Shown: one piece after another, positions 57,586-64,000 of the stretch
Layout: every line of letters starts with the position of its first letter
Position numbering within the stretch: the stretch's first letter is position 1
From: Yersinia nurmii
GTDB taxonomy: Bacteria > Pseudomonadota > Gammaproteobacteria > Enterobacterales > Enterobacteriaceae
DNA: 64,000 nt
Assembly: GCF_001112925.1 (NCBI RefSeq)
Contig: NZ_CPYD01000006.1
Coordinates: forward strand, 164,588-228,587
Direction: 5' to 3'
Notes under the pieces: model-generated
What the model saw: the letters and a program-made list of their open reading frames with translations, nothing else
What the model was told of the DNA's origin: nothing
The model's database searches: none
Translations under genes and position numbers: made by a program

Positions 57586-58904
57586 GAAAACTATTCATAC
57601 AGTTTTTCTTATTGTTGTTTGTCTGCTTTCTGGTGATGGCGATGCTGGTCGGGCTGGTTTATAAAGTCACCGCCGAACGCGCTGGGCGCCAGTCTTTAGA
57701 CGACTTAATGAAAAGCTCGCTGTCATTAATGCGCAGCGAACTGAGAGAAATCCCTCTGCGTGACTGGAATAAAACCATCGAAACGCTGGATTTGAATCTT
57801 TCGTTTGAGCTGCATATTGAACCGCTGGATAAACGAGATTTAGGGCCGCGCCTGAATAAGCGACTGCGGGCAGGAGAAATCATCGCTTTAGACGATGAAT
57901 ACTCATTTTTGCAGCGAATTCCTCGCAGTCATTATGTATTGGTGGTCGGTCCGATTCCGTATTTATTCTATTTACATCAAATGCGACTGTTGGATCTGGC
58001 TCTGCTGATTTTAATCGGTATGTCGCTGGCGCTGCCGGTTTTTCTGTGGATGCGCCCGCACTGGAAAGACCTGCTACAGCTGGAAAACGCTGCCCAGAGG
58101 CTGGGTTCCGGGCATTTAGATGAACGGACGCACTTTGACCCAACGTCCAGTTTGAATCGTCTCGGCGTCGCTTTTAATCAGATGGCGGATAACATCAGCA
58201 CTCTGATTGCCAGCAAAAAACTGCTGATTGACGGCATAGCCCACGAGTTACGCACCCCATTGGTTCGTTTGCGCTACCGTTTAGCCATGAGTGAGAATCT
58301 GAGCGAAACAGAGCAACTGGCATTAAACCGGGATATCGGTCAGTTGGAATCATTGATAGACGAACTACTGACCTATGCTCGTCTGGATCGCCCTCAGGTT
58401 TCTCTTAATCTGGAGCCAATAGATTTACCGGCCTGGCTGCAGACTAAAGTCGAAGATATGCGCCTGATTCACAGCGAGCGAAAAATCTCGCTGGATATTC
58501 CGCACAGCGGCGATTTTGGCGCGGTGGATTTACGCCTGATGGAGCGAGTACTGGATAATCTGGTGAATAATGCCCTGCGCTACTCCAATCAGCGTTTGCG
58601 CATTGGCCTGTGGTTCGACGGTGATGAAGCTTGTCTTCAGGTTGAAGACGATGGCCCCGGTATTCCGCCGGAGGAACGTACCACAGTATTTGAGCCTTTT
58701 GTACGCCTAGATCCAAGTCGCGATCGCGCGACCGGTGGCTGCGGTTTAGGTCTGGCAATCGTTCATTCCATTGCGCTGGCTTATCAGGGACGCGTTTTTG
58801 TAGAAAGCAGTTCTTTGGGCGGTGCGTGCTTCCGTTTCTGCTGGCCTGTCAAAGACTACTACAGTTTATCCGTCGATCCAGACGCCGTGTCAGATAAAAA
58901 GTAA
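57582..58904 (+). CDS. rstB: Sensor histidine kinase RstB
   Basis: The 440-residue kinase has two membrane helices (about 5-28 and 136-158) around a periplasmic sensor, then a HAMP domain, a dimerisation motif with H221 (DGIAHELRTPLV) and an ATPase domain (LDNLVNNALRYSN, EDDGPGIPPEE, GGCGLGLAIVHS). It phosphorylates RstA. ATG 57582 overlaps the rstA stop by ATGA, and both sequence and length match E. coli RstB (433). Confidence 0.94.
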   Translation: MRKLFIQFFLLLFVCFLVMAMLVGLVYKVTAERAGRQSLDDLMKSSLSLMRSELREIPLRDWNKTIETLDLNLSFELHIEPLDKRDLGPRLNKRLRAGEIIALDDEYSFLQRIPRSHYVLVVGPIPYLFYLHQMRLLDLALLILIGMSLALPVFLWMRPHWKDLLQLENAAQRLGSGHLDERTHFDPTSSLNRLGVAFNQMADNISTLIASKKLLIDGIAHELRTPLVRLRYRLAMSENLSETEQLALNRDIGQLESLIDELLTYARLDRPQVSLNLEPIDLPAWLQTKVEDMRLIHSERKISLDIPHSGDFGAVDLRLMERVLDNLVNNALRYSNQRLRIGLWFDGDEACLQVEDDGPGIPPEERTTVFEPFVRLDPSRDRATGGCGLGLAIVHSIALAYQGRVFVESSSLGGACFRFCWPVKDYYSLSVDPDAVSDKK

Positions 58905-58950
58905 ATAGCAAAAGACGTTGATTATGATTGGTTAACTAATGGAGTGCCCT

Positions 58951-60432
58951 ATGAGCACAGCATATCATCACCTGCGCAGCACCTTCACTCGCCTGTCTCG
59001 TTTTGAACATCTCTCGGCCATTACCGGCTGGGACATGCAAACCATGATGCCCCCTAAAGGCAATTTGGCTCGCTCAGAGGCCTTGGCTGAGCTAAACGTG
59101 CTGCATCACCAAATTCTGACCGCGCCGCAAGTCGATCAATGGCTTAATCAGGCTGAACAGGAAACTCTGAACGTTATTGAGAAAGCGAATCTGCGCGAAA
59201 TGCGTCGCCATTACAACAACGCGGTTCTGGTGCCAGAAAGTTTGGTTGAAGCTAAGTCACTGGCAGGCGCGCGTTGCGAACATGCCTGGCGTCAGCAACG
59301 CATCAATAATGATTGGGCGGGTTTTGCCGAAAATCTGCGAGAAGTGGTAAAACTCAGTCGTCAGGAAGCCGAGATCCGCGCGCAGGCTGCCGGCACATCT
59401 CGCTACGATGCGCTGTTAAATTTGTATGAGCCAGGTTTACGCAGCAGCGATTTGGATCATATTTTTGGTGATTTAAAGCAATGGTTACCGGATTTGCTGC
59501 AAAAAGCGATCGTCAAACAGGCTAAACAACCACATTTAACGCCAGTCGGCCCATTTGATTTAGAGAAACAGCGCCAGCTTAGCCTGAGCGTTATGGCGCT
59601 GCTTGGTTTTGATTTTGACGGCGGCCGGGTTGATGTCAGCGTGCATCCTTTCTGCGGCGGTGTTCCGCAAGATGTGCGTATTACTACGCGCTATAACGAG
59701 AAAGAATTCACTAGCGCCCTGATGGGGATCGTCCACGAAACTGGTCACGCCCGCTATGAACAGAATTTACCGCGCGAATGGTTAGGCCAACCTATTTCTC
59801 ATGCTCGCTCCACGGCGATACATGAATCTCAAAGCTTGCTATTTGAGATGCAATTGGCACGTAGCGACGAGTTCCTAAAGCTTTTGTTACCGCTGGCTAT
59901 CAAACATTTTGGCGAACAAGCTGCGTTAACCGAAGATAATTTCATTGCGATTAATCAGCGCGTTGAAGCCGGTTTTATTCGAGTGGATGCTGATGAGGTT
60001 AGCTATCCAGCGCATGTGATTTTGCGTTACGAAATCGAAAAAGCGCTTATCGAAGGCGAAATTGAGGTTGAGGATATTCCGGCACAGTGGAATGAAAAAA
60101 TGCAGCGTTATTTGGGCGTTAATACCGATGGCAACTATCGCAATGGCTGCATGCAGGATATTCACTGGACCGACGGTGCTTTTGGCTATTTCCCAACTTA
60201 TACCTTGGGTGCAATGTATGCCGCGCAGTTATTTCAGACCGCTCGCGAATCGATTCCCAATCTGGATCAACAAATTGCTCATGGCGATCTCAGCGTCTTA
60301 TTCGCTTGGTTGCAGCAAAATATCTGGCAGCACGGCAGCCGTTATCTCACCGACGAGTTGATCACTAAAGCAACGGGCGAAACGCTTAATCCGCGCTTCT
60401 TCCGTCAGCACTTAGAGCAGCGTTATCTCTAA
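58951..60432 (+). CDS. M32-family metallocarboxypeptidase
   Basis: The 493-residue cytosolic zinc carboxypeptidase (Taq/Pfu type, M32) has the catalytic HETGH (262-266), the later IHESQSLLFE block, the DEVSYPAHVILRYEIE helix and the GCMQDIHWTDGAFGYFPTY signature. It removes C-terminal residues from peptides. I chose ATG 58951 because GGAG lies 6 bases before it; an upstream ATG at 58939 would add four residues. Apparently monocistronic behind rstB. Confidence 0.93.
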   Translation: MSTAYHHLRSTFTRLSRFEHLSAITGWDMQTMMPPKGNLARSEALAELNVLHHQILTAPQVDQWLNQAEQETLNVIEKANLREMRRHYNNAVLVPESLVEAKSLAGARCEHAWRQQRINNDWAGFAENLREVVKLSRQEAEIRAQAAGTSRYDALLNLYEPGLRSSDLDHIFGDLKQWLPDLLQKAIVKQAKQPHLTPVGPFDLEKQRQLSLSVMALLGFDFDGGRVDVSVHPFCGGVPQDVRITTRYNEKEFTSALMGIVHETGHARYEQNLPREWLGQPISHARSTAIHESQSLLFEMQLARSDEFLKLLLPLAIKHFGEQAALTEDNFIAINQRVEAGFIRVDADEVSYPAHVILRYEIEKALIEGEIEVEDIPAQWNEKMQRYLGVNTDGNYRNGCMQDIHWTDGAFGYFPTYTLGAMYAAQLFQTARESIPNLDQQIAHGDLSVLFAWLQQNIWQHGSRYLTDELITKATGETLNPRFFRQHLEQRYL

Positions 60433-60450
60433 ACTCTAAATCTTGCTTCA

Positions 60451-60471
60451 GGCCGCCTGAAAATGGCGGTC
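60451..60471 (+). terminator. Weak hairpin after the carboxypeptidase gene
   Basis: GGCCGCC/GGCGGTC stem (one G-T pair) with a 7-nt loop, followed by ATTCTT. Confidence 0.5.
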
Positions 60472-60737
60472 ATTCTTAGACGCTGATATTTTTATAAATT
60501 CTATTAATAATAATCGTGGGCTTCTCTAAATGAATCCGCACCAGAATCCGTTCTACTATGACCGAAGAATTAATGTTTATTAAAACGTTACCACGATTCG
60601 TTGAAGGCTATAGTTCCCGTACGCACCCCAATACCCCCTGTTAGACTTTGCGGAATGATTATGTTCCCTTGATTATTTTTTAATCACGTAAGCTTCAAAT
60701 GTTATTATTTGAGTTGATGCACATATGTATGTTGTAA
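60472..60737. other. Intergenic, no gene seen
   Basis: AT-rich border between core genome and the mobile/toxin debris that follows. Confidence 0.5.
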
Positions 60738-61046
60738 CTAAATGGTTGTCCGGAGCGATAAAATTCGCCACTCATCATCAATATAATTCAGCAGATACAG
60801 TGTCTTATTTATTTTCCCGGCTTCGATAATTGCCTGTGTTAACCCTGAAGGGCGATCGCTGCTCAGCAACGATCGGCTCAAAACTGACGCCCAAATTGTT
60901 CCCAGCGTCAGGGTACCTGAGCAAATATTTGCCAGCTCTAATGCTGACTTATCAAGATCTTTCAGCGTTCTCACGCGTTTTTTTTGCCCAATTTTTTTCG
61001 CCTCCCGGCCGATATCAGCGATAACTCCATCCAGAACGTCCAACAC
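60738..61046 (-). pseudogene. Tn3-family transposase fragment
   Basis: The minus-strand frame keeps RVRTLKDLDKSALELANIC, then LGTIWASVLSRSLL and SSDRPSGLTQAIIEAG, and KINKTLYLLNYIDDE. The latter is a well-kept block of Tn3-type TnpA proteins, from the C-terminal third. After IDDE the usual YRRRIL continuation is lost and the frame ends. It is therefore a short relic, not an active transposase. Confidence 0.72.
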
Positions 61047-61215
61047 ATTCTTTGCCGTAAATATGAAACTGATAGAGGTAGTCATCACCCCAGCCCTGCA
61101 CGATCTGGAAAATGAAGTGAAGCGCGGCCAGCGGCGTATCAGCAGAGACTCTTAGCCGACGCCAGACCATGGGACTGACTCCACGAACAGCGGTTTTGAT
61201 GACGTAGATTTTCAT
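61047..61215 (-). pseudogene. Plasmid pRiA4b ORF-3-like protein fragment
   Basis: MKIYVIKTAVRGVSPMVWRR with LHFIFQIVQGWGDDYLYQFH is the N-terminus of the pRiA4b ORF-3 (PRiA4_ORF3) domain, often carried by IS and transposons. Only about 55 residues remain before the sequence runs into Tn3-type coding in another frame. Confidence 0.75.
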
Positions 61216-61311
61216 AGCAGTGGAACTGGGTATTGTTGTGAAATGGTGTTGGTTATTCTAGCCTCTGCAGGCGGCCTATCCGATGGCTGCCCCACACTTT
61301 TTCATGCTCTC

Positions 61312-61859
61312 CTATATGGGCTCTCCAAAGTTCACATTTAACTTTTTGGAATGACAAAAATCGACAAAGCCTTGGGATACAACTAAGCGCTCTTTGAATT
61401 CAGCATCCCTAGCAATCATAAAGTCATATTGAAAATCACTTTTATATATAGCTTTCGTTAATATTTTATCCCCATCACTTAACGTTCTAAATGAAGATTT
61501 TTCTTCATCGACCAAGTTCAGATAAACACCAACCCAGCACAAATTATAAGTCACCTGTCTTCCCTCACAGGATATGATGCACTCCACTCCTTTCACACTC
61601 TCAGGAATGAAATCTCTAATTGCACCCATTGCTTTTTCTGAGAATATTGGTATGCCGATATTTGCAGGAAGAAAATCTGCCATTAATAAGTCGAAAGCCT
61701 CACTTTTTCTTGAGCGAGTCCTTTCGGCTTCATGAAGTCCAAGAATTTACTCTTTCCTTCATTCCATATAAAATAAGAGGATATTCGGCCCTTAGGATCA
61801 GAAAAACTGACAACATCACCACTGGATTTAATAGGACTTTCAAGGCTGTATAATCTTAT
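61312..61859 (-). pseudogene. Frameshifted Imm11/DUF1629-like immunity gene
   Basis: The 3' part (61312-61683) encodes MADFLPANIGIPIFSEKAMG and then a beta-rich region ending NVNFGEPI, resembling Imm11/DUF1629 immunity proteins. The 5' part in another frame reads LYSLESPIKSSGDVVSFSD and SYFIWNEGKSKFLDFMKP. Adding one base in the run of five T's at 61704-61708 joins both, with KSEAFDLLMADFLP across the junction. AAAGGAG lies at 61866-61872, but the codon at the proper distance (61857-61859, minus strand) is ATA rather than ATG. Both faults suggest decay, though a sequencing error in the homopolymer is possible. Confidence 0.6.
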
Positions 61860-61874
61860 TATAATCTCCTTTAC

Positions 61875-62105
61875 CTAAGCACACGTATACTTACCCGTTT
61901 TAAAACCTGCTCTTCTTTTATGTTGTAAGTTAAGAACTTCTTGCTGTGTCCGTCGATAATTCCAATTATTTTGTATAGTCCTCCGTTCTAGCGCATCAAG
62001 TTCAGCGCCAATTGCACGGTTATACTCCGCATGTTCTGCTGTTCAACCCCTATGTAAACCAAGATTTGGATTCGGATCGATACCTGGAGCAACAGGTAAT
62101 CGCAT
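61875..62105 (-). pseudogene. Orphan polymorphic-toxin C-terminal tip with in-frame TGA
   Basis: One frame runs from ATG 62105: MRLPVAPGIDPNPNLGLHRG, TGA (62043-62045), then TAEHAEYNRAIGAELDALER and NNWNYRRTQQEVLNLQHKRR, ending FKTGKYTCA at TAG 61875. The TGA sits where a tryptophan (TGG) would keep the frame. It has no Rhs or secretion part upstream and lies just before the Imm11-like gene, so the two form a displaced toxin/immunity pair. Confidence 0.6.
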
Positions 62106-62146
62106 CATATTCGATTTCAGGTTGCCAAATTAACTATGCCACTACA

Positions 62147-62305
62147 TTACCAGTATTCCTTACGTTCAACATAAAGAGCATAATTTTCAAGAAACCTTGG
62201 ATACTTCCTTTCTTCCTGTAAAAACTCAAACGAGTCATAAAAGCTTAGTTTTGAATAATCAATACCTAAGCTTTGAAATAGATTTATTAAAGAGCATTCT
62301 TTTTT
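62147..62305 (-). pseudogene. C-terminal remnant of another immunity-type protein
   Basis: A frame with no start (TGA at 62306-62308) reads CSLINLFQSLGIDYSKLSFY then SFEFLQEERKYPRFLENYAL and ends ERKEYW. It looks like the end of a small acidic protein. The family is not certain; immunity is inferred from position. Confidence 0.4.
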
Positions 62306-62346
62306 TCATTAAATTAGGCCACATTATAACAGCCACACGCTATTAT

Positions 62347-62871
62347 TTATAAAAGATCTTTAGTCAATTTCATTCCTTTATCTATTGTATTTCTTACAAG
62401 CTCCGCGAAGAAATCACTAAATTCATGATGGATTTTATAAAGACTTCCACATTCATCCACTTCCTGAATAGAGATTTTTTGCATGTCATATTCCGAATGC
62501 AGATGTGTCCTATCCCAGTAGTAAACTCCTTTTTGAACACCATTACAAACTAGCACAAAGTAATTTCCTCCAGGATCACCACCAATGATGAATGCCTCTT
62601 CAATGAAGCTTAACTCATCTAGATATTCTTTGTTCTGATGATTTATGTCATGATTTTTATTTGAAACACCAAAGCCAAACAAAGAATAAAATGCAATATA
62701 CCCATCATCTACATCATTACAAGGCAACTCACAGTAATCAGGTTGTTTGACTACAAAACCATTATAAACAGATAAAAAATTCCTGTAGTCATTAGGGAAA
62801 TGAATACTATACAACTGCTCAAGGTTATTGATCTGAACATCTGATGAACCATTACCACATGAAATTGGCAT
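62347..62871 (-). CDS. SMI1/KNR4 (SUKH) family immunity protein
   Basis: A 174-residue acidic cytosolic protein of the SUKH superfamily: IHFPNDYRNFLSVYNGF (the LPxDYxxFL..xNG motif), the FYSLFGFGV strand, FIIGGDPGGNYFVLVC and a C-terminal helix DFFAELVRNTIDKG. These proteins bind and block the nuclease tips of Rhs or CDI toxins. The gene starts 12 bp after the stop of the Rhs nuclease on the same strand, so it is the cognate immunity gene. Confidence 0.83.
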   Translation of the reverse strand: MPISCGNGSSDVQINNLEQLYSIHFPNDYRNFLSVYNGFVVKQPDYCELPCNDVDDGYIAFYSLFGFGVSNKNHDINHQNKEYLDELSFIEEAFIIGGDPGGNYFVLVCNGVQKGVYYWDRTHLHSEYDMQKISIQEVDECGSLYKIHHEFSDFFAELVRNTIDKGMKLTKDLL

Positions 62872-62883
62872 ATTGCCTCCATA

Positions 62884-63935
62884 TTAGGGACACGACTTTT
62901 TAATTTTTGACACGCCACCCCTATGAGTGAAATTACTATGTATATCTTTAGGTACCTCTTGCATCGTAACGCCATTCTGGTGGTGGTGCCACGTGTTAAC
63001 TTCCAGATTTGCAGCCCCATTAGGGGCAAGGGCATTCGCTTTACCAAAATCCCCTGAAGGGCCAAGACGGTGGTTACCTTTCATATCAGGAACATCAACT
63101 CGCTGCACCTCATAAGGTGTAAAGTCTGGATAACCATTCGGATATCTCACTACATTGCCAACGTTATCTTGATATACCCAAGTTCGCGTATCGATCTCTT
63201 GCCAAACACTCCCCCCCTTATCTATCCATTTGTCTATCAATGGAGAATTTAATGGCTTGCCAGTTAAACCCCAAGGGTCAATCCAACTCAGCGGATTCGG
63301 CGCATACTGGTAAAGATTCAGTCCCCCCGACAAACCAATCGGATCCGGCGTCGTGAACCGACCGACTTCCGGTGCATAATAGCGGTAAGTATTGTAGTGT
63401 AACCCGGTTTCTTCATCCAGATATTGCCCGGCATAACGCAGCGGCTGCCTGAACTGCCCCAGCGGTTTGCTGAGGTTGCGCCACATCGCATCGGTCTGGC
63501 GGGTCACCTGACCAAACACGCCATATTGCCCTGACCACACCATGTCGCCCTGTTTGTTGGTCACTTCCTGCGGTGAGCCGTTCAGGTCGGTGTGATACCA
63601 GTACAACTGGTCTTCGCCGTAGCGCCGCTCAATGCAGGCCAACAGCGTATAGGCTTCGTTCGGGTCGTAACAGCAGGTTTGCTGGCTGTCTGCGGTGTGG
63701 CTTTGCAATAACCGTAATCCTTGCCACAGAAAATGCGTTTCGTGCCGCTCTTGCCGATGAGTCACGGTCTTGCTCAACCGGCGGCTCAACGCATCATAGT
63801 GGTACTGCGCTTCAAACACTCCCTTCAGCCCCCACCAAACGGTTATCTCCGTCGTAGCGGTAACGCTGGATACGGGCGCTGTCCTGCCTTGTCACCATGT
63901 TGCCAAAGGCATCATACTGATATTGCCACTGCTCC
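62884..63935 (-). pseudogene. 3' end of an Rhs element with WHH-type HNH nuclease tip; frameshifted and cut by an IS
   Basis: The frame 62884-63819 has the Rhs core end (YHTDLNGSPQEVTNKQGDMV, QYLDEETGLHYNTYRYYAPE, GRFTTPDPIGLSGGLNLYQY, ending SWIDPWGL). It is followed by a 125-residue toxin tip with TWHHHQNGVTMQEVP and HRGGVSKIK, the WHH motif of HNH/endonuclease VII-type DNases. The upstream part (QWQYQYDAFGNMVTRQ, RYRYDGDNRLVGAEG) is in another frame: a shift occurs near 63820-63830 beside a run of Gs. At 63936 Rhs similarity stops and an IS end begins. The displayed GTG start at 63819 is probably not a real start. Confidence 0.75.
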
Positions 63936-64000
63936 TGTAAGTATCCCGCTTAAACGGCCCATTCACTTTTAGAGATCTTCCGACATACTGATGATGTCAC
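63936..64000 (+). mobile_element. End of an IS3-family-like element running out of the window
   Basis: From 63936 the sequence reads TGTAAGTATCCCGCTTAAAC and later an 18-nt block (63961-63978) that is the exact reverse complement of 4267-4284 in the IS relic. That relic begins TGTAAGTATGCC at the same end, at similar distance. So another member of the same IS group appears to be inserted in the Rhs gene, with its transposase beyond the window. Confidence 0.55.

Overview
The window looks like a chromosome segment of an enteric gammaproteobacterium (order Enterobacterales). The evidence is a set of core genes whose translations closely follow the E. coli proteins: ogt-fnr-uspE, pntAB, ydgH, ydgI, rstAB, phoA, amn, sbmC, yjjG, ybjJ-ybjI and the L-ascorbate (ula) regulon. 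Gene order differs from E. coli in many places, and several genes (srfABC, an LPMO-like protein, OspG/NleH-like kinase, Rhs module) point to a host- or invertebrate-associated genus of the Yersiniaceae/Budviciaceae type. I cannot name the species. No rRNA, tRNA or CRISPR array was recognised. Layout: 1-3.2 kb, ROK repressor, YbjJ-type transporter and YbjI phosphatase. 3.2-6.1 kb, an AT-rich acquired island with a 350-bp internally deleted IS3-family relic (4-bp target duplication visible) and a type III effector-like kinase. 6.1-15.3 kb, a serine hydrolase, a metal-linked DUF4198 protein with a Zur-like palindrome upstream, a MASE1/PAS membrane protein, an HdeD-like membrane protein carrying a papain-like domain, amn, a Vat-type acetyltransferase and an AA10 (LPMO-like) protein without a signal peptide. 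15.6-22.4 kb, the srfABC operon. 22.5-31.8 kb, small hydrolases, a decarboxylase plus 2-oxoglutarate oxygenase pair, yjjG, a TerB-domain protein, a cytochrome b561 and a secreted TPR-like protein. 32.0-35.5 kb holds the most interesting locus. A 38-residue acidic peptide with a good ribosome-binding site is followed by a hairpin, then by a tightly packed ycaO, methyltransferase and alpha/beta-hydrolase. A near-consensus CRP site sits at the class II position upstream. The peptide has no cysteine, and no E1-like or dehydrogenase partner is present. Its short hydrophobic N-terminus and acidic tail recall the core-plus-follower plan of bottromycin precursors, so this is a candidate new RiPP family. 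35.6-43.4 kb: phoA with a Pho box, sbmC with an SOS box, DUF523, an N-formylglutamate amidohydrolase-like gene, then ogt, fnr (with an autoregulatory FNR box) and uspE. 42.3-49.2 kb: the ula regulon, with ulaR-ulaG divergent from ulaAB(fused)-ulaC-ulaF-ulaD-ulaE. It takes up and phosphorylates L-ascorbate, opens the lactone, decarboxylates and epimerises to D-xylulose 5-phosphate. 49.3-60.4 kb: pntAB, ydgH, ydgI, then a synteny break holding a small protein with two PPxY motifs and an unknown gene, followed by rstAB and an M32 carboxypeptidase. 60.7-64 kb: a graveyard of mobile and polymorphic-toxin DNA, with Tn3-transposase and pRiA4b-ORF3 relics, a decayed toxin/immunity pair, an immunity-gene tail, an intact SUKH immunity gene and an Rhs end with a WHH nuclease tip. 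The Rhs gene is itself frameshifted and apparently cut by an IS related to the relic at 4 kb.
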